DNA from: Chloroflexota bacterium
Lineage (GTDB): Bacteria; Chloroflexota; Anaerolineae; Aggregatilineales; Phototrophicaceae
Length of the DNA: 12,095 nucleotides
Direction of reading: 5' to 3'
Assembly: GCA_003242205.1 (NCBI GenBank)
Contig: QGUR01000127.1
Span: 1 to 12,095, forward strand
Each line of letters begins with the position of its first letter. Position 1 is the stretch's first letter. The notes below the pieces were generated by a model. The model did not search any database. It was given only the letters and a program-made list of their open reading frames with translations, and was not told the DNA's origin. Shown here in pieces: positions 6,652 to 12,095 of this stretch. The position numbers and the translations under genes were made by a program.

Positions 6652-7635
6652 ATGCGCTATCGTGAATTTGGACGCACAGGATGGCAGGTATCGGAAGTGA
6701 GCTTCGGGGCATGGGCCATCGGCTCAGCCTGGGGGCCGGTCGATGACCGCGAGTCGCTGGCGGCAATGCATACCGCGCTCGATAATGGAGTCAACCTGAT
6801 CGACACCGCCGACGTTTATGGCGACGGGCACAGCGAAAGGCTCATCGCCCGCTTGCTCAAGGAGCGTTCGGAAAGGGTCTACGTCGCCACCAAAGCCGGG
6901 CGTCGCCTGTCACCGCACACTGCCGACGGTTATAACAAGGAAAACCTGACACGCTTTGTCGAACGCAGTCTGAAGAATCTGGAGGTCGAGACGCTTGACC
7001 TCGTACAACTGCACTGCCCGCCCACGGAAGTCTATTACCGGCCTGAAGTGTTCGGCGCGCTGGACGACCTCGTGGCCGAGGGTAAAATCCGTTATTACGG
7101 GGTCAGCGTGGAAAAAGTTGAGGAAGCGCTTAAGGCTATTGAATACGAAAACGTGGTTAGCGTTCAGATAATTTTTAACATGCTGCGCCATCGCCCGGCA
7201 GAGCTTTTCTTCCCTGAAGCGAAGAAGCGCAAGGTAGCGATCCTCGCCCGTGTGCCGCTGGCCAGCGGGTTGCTGACGGGCAAGATGAGCGCGGCAACCA
7301 CCTTCCCCGAAGACGATCACCGCCATTTCAACCGCTACGGCGAAGCGTTCGACCGCGGGGAGACGTTCTCAGGTGTTGACTTTGAAACAGGTCTGGAGTT
7401 TGTCGAGCAGCTCAAGCCGCTCGTGCCTGAAGGCGCGACGATGGCTCAACTGGCGTTGCGCTGGATTCTAATGTTCGACGCCGTCACCTGCACGATTCCC
7501 GGAGCCAAAAATCCCAAACAGGCGGAAGACAACGTGCGGGCCGCCGACCTGCCGCCGCTCACCGATGAGCAGATGGCGAAGGTGCGCGAATTGTACGACC
7601 GCTATATCCGCGAACAGGTGCATCACCGCTGGTAA
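6652..7635 (+). CDS. Aldo/keto reductase (NADP-dependent oxidoreductase)
   Basis: 327 residues forming one (beta/alpha)8 barrel. It starts with MRYREFGRTGWQVSEVSFGAWAIG, the usual opening of the family. The catalytic tetrad is present: D51 and Y56 in LIDTADVYG, K81 in VYVATKAG, and H121 in LDLVQLHCP. The nicotinamide-cofactor phosphate and adenine contact region is seen as TCTIPGAKNPKQAEDN near residue 280. It reduces aldehydes or ketones to alcohols (or the reverse) in the cytoplasm; the true substrate cannot be predicted. AGGAG (6640-6644) lies 7 bases before the ATG. It stands alone between two terminators, with its own -10 box, so it has no evident functional link with the transporter. 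Confidence 0.96.
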   Translation: MRYREFGRTGWQVSEVSFGAWAIGSAWGPVDDRESLAAMHTALDNGVNLIDTADVYGDGHSERLIARLLKERSERVYVATKAGRRLSPHTADGYNKENLTRFVERSLKNLEVETLDLVQLHCPPTEVYYRPEVFGALDDLVAEGKIRYYGVSVEKVEEALKAIEYENVVSVQIIFNMLRHRPAELFFPEAKKRKVAILARVPLASGLLTGKMSAATTFPEDDHRHFNRYGEAFDRGETFSGVDFETGLEFVEQLKPLVPEGATMAQLALRWILMFDAVTCTIPGAKNPKQAEDNVRAADLPPLTDEQMAKVRELYDRYIREQVHHRW

Positions 7636-7641
7636 ACATCA

Positions 7642-7676
7642 ACGGGCGTGGCCAGATGGTGGCCACGCCCGTTTTT
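7642..7676 (+). terminator. Strong hairpin terminator between convergent genes
   Basis: A perfect 13-bp stem, ACGGGCGTGGCCA (7642-7654)/TGGCCACGCCCGT (7660-7672), encloses a GATGG loop and is followed by TTTTT. It lies 7 bases after the reductase stop. It is also 46 bases beyond the stop of the convergent LCP gene and could act on both strands, although the minus side has a weaker U tract. Confidence 0.93.
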
Positions 7677-7721
7677 CATTGCCGCAAACACCCGCCGCTA
7701 CGGGAGAAAACGCCAACAGCC

Positions 7722-9392
7722 CTACCCTTCAACCGGCAGCACGTTGAAGGTGCAGGAATTGTAGTTCGTTCCCAGAATGACCTCGAAATCCACCGTGCGG
7801 TTCGGGTCGGGTTCGGTACGGATATTCTCAGGTTTGACGTTGAGAATTTTGGCGATTTCGCCCAGACTGCTGCCCTTGGTCTGCCCGGTTCGGTCGATCA
7901 GTATGGTGTCGGTATAGATTGTGCCATCGTCGACCGGCCCGCTGGCGATAGCGTTGAAACCGCTCCAGCTCAGGCGCTCGGCAGCGACGAGGTCCAGATT
8001 TTCGATATTCGCGCCGTTGCGAACGGCGATCTGAGCTCCCTCGCGCCGGATCTGGCTTTCGGTCGGCGGCGTGTACATATCGTTCAATAGCTCAAGAATA
8101 TGCTCGTATACCGGAAGCTGCACGTAGTCGCCATCGGGCGTTTGCCACGGCGTCGTATCGTACAGGCGGCGCATGGTAAACTGCTCCATGCGCTGGGTGT
8201 CGAGATTCAGCGCCAGCGGCAGCAGGCTTAGAATCTCCTCGAACGGCACGTTGGTTTCGATCAGTTCGCTGGCCTGCGACCACAAGGTTGGCAGGTTTGC
8301 CAGTTGGCCGGTATCACGCGCCTTCCGCCAGATGGCGCGCAGCACCTGCTGCTGGCGACGGCCCCGGTCAAAATCCGAGCTATTGCCGCGCGAGCGCGCG
8401 TACCACAGCGCCGCGCCGCCATTCAGATGGTGATAGCCGACGGGCAACGTCAGCAGGCCATCCTCGTCGGCCACGATCGCCTGCTCCGGCACTTCCGCGC
8501 CAACCAGCGGGTAATCCTGCAACGCGCAGTCAACCGCCACGTCAATGCCACCGAGCGTGTCCACGATCTCCTTGAAGCCGGTCAGATTGACCATCGCGTA
8601 GTAATGAACATTGATGCCCAGATTGTAAAACAGCGTCTCGCGCAGCAGGCCGAAACCACCGTCTGTCCAGCCCGCGGACTCGCCATAAATATAGGCGACA
8701 TTCAGCCGCTGCATCGTCCAACCCGGCATATAGACATACAGATCGCGCGGCAGGCTGAGCATGGCAACCGTTCCGGCGCTGCGGTTGATCGACAGCACGA
8801 TCATGGTATCCGTGCGAATATAACCGTCGTTCGTAATTTCACCGTCGTTGCCAAGCAGCAAAATATTGAGGATGTCCTGCCCGCGCCGGTCGACAGGCGG
8901 AACCTGCGTCGGAATGGCCGTTGGCGGGATGATCTTCGGATCGACATTGGCTGGCATCAACAACGTCGGCAGCGGGCGCGGCGTCGCCGTGAACTGTGGA
9001 ACCTCAGGCTCCGGCGTCGCAGTCGCCTGAGGCGCGGCCGTATTCGTTGGCGGCAGGATTATTTCTGGCGCTGCCGCGCCAACCGGCGTGTTGGTAACGA
9101 AGTCCTGTGCGGCCTCTGGAAGCAGCCGCAACAAACGGAACTGCGCTTTGCCAGCCGCAGCGCCATCCCCCGGTTCTTCGGTCGCCTGCGCCGGCGCGAT
9201 AGCCGTAGCCGTCTGCACGTAGGCCGCCTGACGCTCGCGAACGACGCGTTCCTCATCCAGACGCCGCGTCAGGTCCTGAACCACCCGATAGCCGAAGTAC
9301 AGCGCTCCCAGAAGCAGCGCCGCGGGAACGATACGAAAAACCATAAAGTCGGCAATACGTGCCATAGCCGATGACCGGCGTGGAACTATCAA
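7722..9392 (-). CDS. LytR-CpsA-Psr (LCP) family protein with LytR_C domain
   Basis: About 556 residues. A short basic lead is followed by a single membrane helix (about 16-36, FMVFRIVPAALLLGALYFGY), a charged helix (DLTRRLDEERVVRERQ), and a Thr/Pro/Ala linker (about 115-165). The LCP catalytic domain spans about 172-345, and the LytR_C domain about 452-550 (IAVRNGANIENLDLVAAERL). LCP landmarks are ILNILLLGND, YIRTDTMIVLSINR, MLSLPRDLYV and YARSRGNSSDFDRGRRQQ; the arginines and aspartates there bind the polyprenyl-pyrophosphate substrate in known members. LCP enzymes move glycopolymers from lipid carriers onto peptidoglycan or surface proteins outside the membrane. Start: TTG at 9392 has AGGAG 9 bases upstream; the in-frame ATG at 9365 has no ribosome binding site, and an ATG at 9458 has only a weak AAGGT. 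It lies downstream of a LysM surface-protein gene on the same strand, with its own promoter candidate. Confidence 0.93.
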   Translation of the reverse strand: MIVPRRSSAMARIADFMVFRIVPAALLLGALYFGYRVVQDLTRRLDEERVVRERQAAYVQTATAIAPAQATEEPGDGAAAGKAQFRLLRLLPEAAQDFVTNTPVGAAAPEIILPPTNTAAPQATATPEPEVPQFTATPRPLPTLLMPANVDPKIIPPTAIPTQVPPVDRRGQDILNILLLGNDGEITNDGYIRTDTMIVLSINRSAGTVAMLSLPRDLYVYMPGWTMQRLNVAYIYGESAGWTDGGFGLLRETLFYNLGINVHYYAMVNLTGFKEIVDTLGGIDVAVDCALQDYPLVGAEVPEQAIVADEDGLLTLPVGYHHLNGGAALWYARSRGNSSDFDRGRRQQQVLRAIWRKARDTGQLANLPTLWSQASELIETNVPFEEILSLLPLALNLDTQRMEQFTMRRLYDTTPWQTPDGDYVQLPVYEHILELLNDMYTPPTESQIRREGAQIAVRNGANIENLDLVAAERLSWSGFNAIASGPVDDGTIYTDTILIDRTGQTKGSSLGEIAKILNVKPENIRTEPDPNRTVDFEVILGTNYNSCTFNVLPVEG

Positions 9393-9401
9393 AGCAATAG
9401 A

Positions 9402-9406
9402 CTCCT
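9402..9406 (-). promoter_or_regulatory. Ribosome binding site supporting a TTG start for the LCP gene
   Basis: On the minus strand AGGAG (within TTCAGGAGTC) lies 9 bases before the TTG at 9392. It is the only good Shine-Dalgarno in this region and favours TTG over the ATG codons at 9365 and 9458. Confidence 0.5.
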
Positions 9407-9486
9407 GAACAATGGGGGCACAAGAGGAAGCCGATGCCTGCCTCTCATCCCCGCACATCGAAGCGACCTTACGTAACCAGCGTAGA

Positions 9487-9515
9487 ATGTTACCCCACCC
9501 CTACCCGGCTGACAA
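9487..9515 (-). promoter_or_regulatory. Candidate promoter of the LCP gene
   Basis: On the minus strand TTGTCA (9515 to 9510) is separated by exactly 17 bases from TAACAT (9492 to 9487), giving five of six and four of six matches to consensus. It lies between the LysM gene and the LCP gene and would give a leader of about 90 bases before the TTG at 9392. Confidence 0.42.
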
Positions 9516-9536
9516 CGCACGTCTGGCCGACGCTAA

Positions 9537-9603
9537 CGCGCCGCCGGTTCGGACCGACCGGGCAGCGCGTTAAACGGCGAAACAGCCGGCGTCAGACCGG
9601 CGC
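9537..9603 (-). other. Spacer after the LysM gene with GC-rich hairpins but no clear terminator
   Basis: Two small inverted repeats are visible: CCGGT (9544-9548)/ACCGG (9557-9561) and GCCGG (9585-9589)/CCGGC (9597-9601). Neither is followed by a T run on the minus strand. Read-through from the LysM gene into the LCP gene therefore remains possible. Confidence 0.4.
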
Positions 9604-12095
9604 TTAGTTGAAGATCAAGGGAATCGTGCAGGGTTCCGGATAGTTGCCCGTGATGTCTACGACCGTCAGGCGGACCCAATGCAGGCCATCATCGAAAAGG
9701 TCGGTGTTGAGCAGGCCAAGGGGCCCATCGGTGACCGCGTCCTCATAACGATTGTAGAAGTTGTAGACATCGGAAAAGCTCGGCCGCACCTCAATCTTGT
9801 AGTAATCCATGTCTGGCAGCGATGCAGTGCCAAACAGGGTAACAACGCCCGTTACCCGTTGCCCCGGCACAGGCGACGTTATATAGACGCCCGGATGGTT
9901 GCAGCCAACCGCCGCATAGTTGAATTCCAGCGCCGGCGGAAGCGTGGCCAGCGGAACCGAGGTTACAACCGGCGACGAGGGCAGCTCCGGCACGAACAAC
10001 AGGTCCCCGGCAACGATGTTATCGACATCCAACAGGCAATTGGCATCGCGCAATTCGGCCACCGTACTACCAACGGCGCGCGCGATCGAGAAAAGCGTGT
10101 TGCCCGGTTGCACTTCATAGACTTCCCAACCGAACGGCCGCTCGCAACGACGAACGTTGCTCACGAGAGTCGCCGTCGCAGCTACCTCCGCCGTTGGCGT
10201 CGGCAAAATACCAATGTCGCCCTCCAGGAACAGCGGCAGGGTCGCCGTGGCCGTCGGGGTCGCCGTTCGCGTTGGCGTCGGCGTGGCAGTCACTGTCGGT
10301 GTAGGCGTGTTCGTGCGCGTCACAGATGCCGTCGCCGTTGGCGTGTGGGATGCCGTCGCGGTTTCGGTGGCCGTCGGCTCCGGCGTATTCGATGGCGTCG
10401 CTGTTGGCATCAGCGTGGCAGTCGCTGAGGGTGTATGCGTCGCCGTGTCGGTCGCAGTCGCCGTACTGGTCGGCGTCGGCTGCGGTGTATCGGTCGCTGT
10501 ACTGGTTGCCGTCTCGGTCGGTGTAGCCGTATCCGTCGCCGTTGGCTGAGGCGTATCGCTCGGCGTAGCCGATGGCGTCACCGTATCTGTCGCCGTTGGC
10601 ACTGGCGTGCCCGTTGCTGTTACAAGGATCACGACTTCCGTTGGCTCCAGCGTCGGCGTGGCGGTGAGTGTAGCCGTCGGGCTGGACGTCACGGTCGGAG
10701 TATGGGTCGGCGTCGGCTGAGGCGTGTCGGTCGCTGTACTGGTTGCCGTCTCGGTCGGCGTAGCCGTGTCCGTCGCCGTCGGCTCCGGTGTCTCAGTCGG
10801 TGAAGGCGTATGCGTCGGAGTCGAGGTATCGGTCGCCGTAGGCCGCGGCGTGTTCGTCATTGTCGGCGTCGGTGTAGCCGTTGGCTCCGGTGTGTCGGTC
10901 GGCGTCAGCGTGGCAGTCGCCGAGGGTGTATGCGTCGCCGTGTCGGTCGCTGTCGCCGTGCTGGTTGCCGTCGGCTGCGGTGTATCAGTCACAGTTGCGG
11001 TCGCCGTGAACGTAGGCGTATCGGTCGCTGTCGGCTCCGGCGTATCTGTTGCCGTGCTGGTCGCAGTAGGCGTCAGCGTCGCCGTGTCCGTTGCTGTTGG
11101 TTGCGGCGTGTCGCTCGGCGAGGGCGTATGCGTCGCCGTGCTGGTCGGCGTCGGTGTAGCCGTTGGTTCTGGCGTGTCAGTCGGCGTCCGTGTCGGTGTG
11201 TCCGATGGAGTTGCCGTATCCGTTGCCGTTGGCTGCGGTGTATGGCTTGGCGTTCGAGTCGCCGTAGCCGTATCCGTGGCTGTCGGTTGCGGCGTATCGG
11301 TTGCTGTACTGGTCGGCGTCTCAGTCGGTGTGACAGTGTCCGTCGCCGTCGGCTCCGGCGTGTCAGTCGGCGTCCTCATTGGCGTCAACGTCGCAGTTGC
11401 CGAAGGTGTATATGTCGGAGTCGAGGTATCGGTCGCCGTAGGCCGCGGCGTGTTCGTCATTGTCGGTGTCGGTGTAGCCGTTGGCTCCGGTGTGTCGGTC
11501 GGCGTCCGAGTTGCTGTGGCGGTATCCGTTGCTGCCGGTTCCGGCGTACTGGTCGCTGTGTCAGTCGCTGTCGCCGTGCTGGTTGCCGTCGGCTGCGATG
11601 TATCGGTAGGCGTCGGGGGGGCCGTAGGCGTGTCGGTTTCGGGCGGGTGCGGGCTATTAGGCGGGGAAACGGTTGGCGTTGCCGAATCGGTTGCCGTCGC
11701 CGTTGCGGACGGTGTGCTGGTCGGCGTTTGCGCCTGCGCGAGAACGCGAGATGTCGCCATAGCCGTGTTCGTCGCCGTTGACTCGGACACATTCGTGGCT
11801 GACGGCACGCCGGTTTCAGATGGCAAGGATGCCGGAGTCGCGCTGGTTTCCGCCTCAGGCTCTACGGTGCGGGTTGGCTCTGCGCCCGGAGTCCGGGGCT
11901 CCGGGCCGGTGGCAACGGCTTCCGGCGATTCGGTAGCCCGGCCGGTCTGGGTAATGACAACAAACTCGGTCGCTTCGGGTTCTGTGGCGGCTGGCGTATC
12001 GCTCACCCGCGTAGTATCAGGCGTTTGAGAGGTAGCGGTCAGCGTGGCGACAATCGTGATGTCCGGTTCTTCCGTGACTTCGAGCGGCGCGACAC
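9604..12095 (-). CDS. Large surface/secreted protein: Thr/Pro-rich stalk, LysM domain, beta-sandwich C-terminus (5' truncated by window edge)
   Basis: 829 residues are visible and the frame is open to the right window edge. The GTG at 12006 is only an internal codon, preceded by readable protein such as EVTEEPDITIVATLTATSQT. From the N-terminal side come more than 600 residues of Thr/Pro/Ala/Ser/Asp/Glu low-complexity stalk (units such as DTPEPTATDTATPT), then a linker (LFLEGDIGILPTPTAEV). A LysM domain follows (about 9985-10150) with the core WEVYEVQPGNTLFSIARAVG; it binds N-acetylglucosamine-containing glycans such as peptidoglycan. Flanking cysteines (RRCERP and DANCLLD) could form a disulfide. 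The last 100 residues (ITSPVPGQRVTGVVTLFGTAS to CTIPLIFN) look like a beta-sandwich, related to domains at the end of some penicillin-binding proteins. The signal or anchor segment must lie outside the window. Its neighbour is an LCP glycopolymer transferase. Thr-rich stalks are often glycosylated, which is inference here. Confidence 0.88.
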   Translation of the reverse strand, partial: VAPLEVTEEPDITIVATLTATSQTPDTTRVSDTPAATEPEATEFVVITQTGRATESPEAVATGPEPRTPGAEPTRTVEPEAETSATPASLPSETGVPSATNVSESTATNTAMATSRVLAQAQTPTSTPSATATATDSATPTVSPPNSPHPPETDTPTAPPTPTDTSQPTATSTATATDTATSTPEPAATDTATATRTPTDTPEPTATPTPTMTNTPRPTATDTSTPTYTPSATATLTPMRTPTDTPEPTATDTVTPTETPTSTATDTPQPTATDTATATRTPSHTPQPTATDTATPSDTPTRTPTDTPEPTATPTPTSTATHTPSPSDTPQPTATDTATLTPTATSTATDTPEPTATDTPTFTATATVTDTPQPTATSTATATDTATHTPSATATLTPTDTPEPTATPTPTMTNTPRPTATDTSTPTHTPSPTETPEPTATDTATPTETATSTATDTPQPTPTHTPTVTSSPTATLTATPTLEPTEVVILVTATGTPVPTATDTVTPSATPSDTPQPTATDTATPTETATSTATDTPQPTPTSTATATDTATHTPSATATLMPTATPSNTPEPTATETATASHTPTATASVTRTNTPTPTVTATPTPTRTATPTATATLPLFLEGDIGILPTPTAEVAATATLVSNVRRCERPFGWEVYEVQPGNTLFSIARAVGSTVAELRDANCLLDVDNIVAGDLLFVPELPSSPVVTSVPLATLPPALEFNYAAVGCNHPGVYITSPVPGQRVTGVVTLFGTASLPDMDYYKIEVRPSFSDVYNFYNRYEDAVTDGPLGLLNTDLFDDGLHWVRLTVVDITGNYPEPCTIPLIFN
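10411..10491 (-). repeat. Stalk duplication B, copy 1
   Basis: This 81-base block matches 10906-10986 at 76 positions, with an offset of 495 bases (165 codons), so the frame is kept. It encodes a TSTATATDTATHTPSATATL segment. Confidence 0.8.
10471..10547 (-). repeat. Stalk duplication C, copy 1
   Basis: This 77-base block matches 10708-10784 at 71 positions with an offset of 237 bases (79 codons). It encodes a TATPTETATSTATDTPQPTP run. Confidence 0.75.
10708..10784 (-). repeat. Stalk duplication C, copy 2
   Basis: Second copy of the block at 10471-10547. All but one of the six differences are transitions, and most fall at third codon positions, so the protein segment is nearly unchanged. 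Confidence 0.75.
10802..10906 (-). repeat. Stalk duplication A, copy 1
   Basis: This 105-base block matches 11402-11506 at 101 positions; within it 10814-10906 matches at 92 of 93. It encodes the run DTPEPTATPTPTMTNTPRPT and following residues, including the only TMTNTPRP segments of the stalk. The distance is exactly 600 bases (200 codons). Confidence 0.92.
10906..10986 (-). repeat. Stalk duplication B, copy 2
   Basis: Second copy of the block at 10411-10491. It directly abuts duplication A copy 1, so the two duplicated blocks share a border at 10906. Confidence 0.8.
11402..11506 (-). repeat. Stalk duplication A, copy 2
   Basis: Second copy of the block at 10802-10906, offset by 600 bases, with four mismatches. 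The sequences on either side diverge at once, which marks clean duplication borders. Confidence 0.92.

Larger units (their letters stand above)
10240..11790 (-). repeat. Degenerate Thr/Pro/Ala coding repeat (protein stalk)
   Basis: About 1.5 kb of sequence made almost only of ACN, CCN, GCN, GAC and TCN codons on the minus strand, read on the plus strand as runs of GTCGCCGT, GGCGT and GTATCGGTC. Short units based on T-P/T-A-T/D-T combine into blocks of about 12 to 20 residues, with D-T-P-(E/Q)-P-T-A-T as the most frequent. Every internal duplication found keeps the reading frame. A sparser version continues to the window edge. Confidence 0.9.

Noticed and set aside
8304..9374. A 356-codon plus-strand frame opposite the LCP gene
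   Set aside because: Arg/His-rich composition, no recognisable domain, and the LCP and LytR_C motifs lie on the minus strand.
10240..11790. A possible CRISPR array or DNA satellite
   Set aside because: The repeats are not of constant length, have no spacers, keep a reading frame throughout and end in a folded protein domain; they are coding low-complexity sequence.
10724..12028. A 434-codon plus-strand frame of Val/Ala/Gly/Ser repeats opposite the stalk gene
   Set aside because: It is the mirror of ACN/CCN/GCN codons read in reverse. It has no ribosome binding site or domain, and the minus-strand frame continues into LysM and C-terminal domains.

Overview
The window looks like a chromosomal segment of a GC-rich bacterium, most plausibly a member of Chloroflexota (Anaerolineae-like). 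This is an inference. It rests on a LysM module framed by cysteines at the end of a very long Thr/Pro/Ala stalk, on ABC-transporter parts carrying DxDxDG loops, and on an SRPBCC protein with a long disordered tail. No mobile element, CRISPR array or prophage was seen.

Layout, left to right. The 3' end of a class I SAM-dependent methyltransferase (+) is followed by a tRNA-His (GTG) with its own extended -10 box and a strong hairpin terminator. A convergent minus-strand gene encodes an SRPBCC domain plus a roughly 300-residue disordered tail. A 536-base intergenic region separates it from a divergent oligopeptide/dipeptide-type ABC import cluster: a secreted family 5 solute-binding protein, a 223-base gap holding a large palindromic element, and two inner-membrane permeases (DppB-type and DppC-type) with a tight 9-base gap and a terminator. 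No ATPase gene is present, so the transporter must borrow its ATPases from elsewhere or from a gene outside the window. An aldo/keto reductase follows as a single unit with its own TATAAT box and a 13-bp terminator.

The right-hand part is on the minus strand and concerns the cell envelope. A LytR-CpsA-Psr (LCP) protein with a LytR_C domain lies downstream of a very large surface or secreted protein. That protein consists of at least 600 residues of Thr/Pro/Ala/Ser/Asp/Glu low-complexity stalk, then a LysM domain, then a beta-sandwich-like C-terminal domain. Its reading frame stays open to the right window edge, so its N-terminus is missing here.

The most unusual signals are three. DxDxDGxx(D/E) calcium-type loops occur both in the solute-binding protein and in the external loop of its DppB-type permease. 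In-frame segmental duplications lie inside the Thr/Pro stalk, including a 105-nt block repeated exactly 600 nt away. The short motif SIWEIFGVPRPSE stands out inside the disordered tail of the SRPBCC protein. I did not find convincing evidence for a wholly new multi-gene system.
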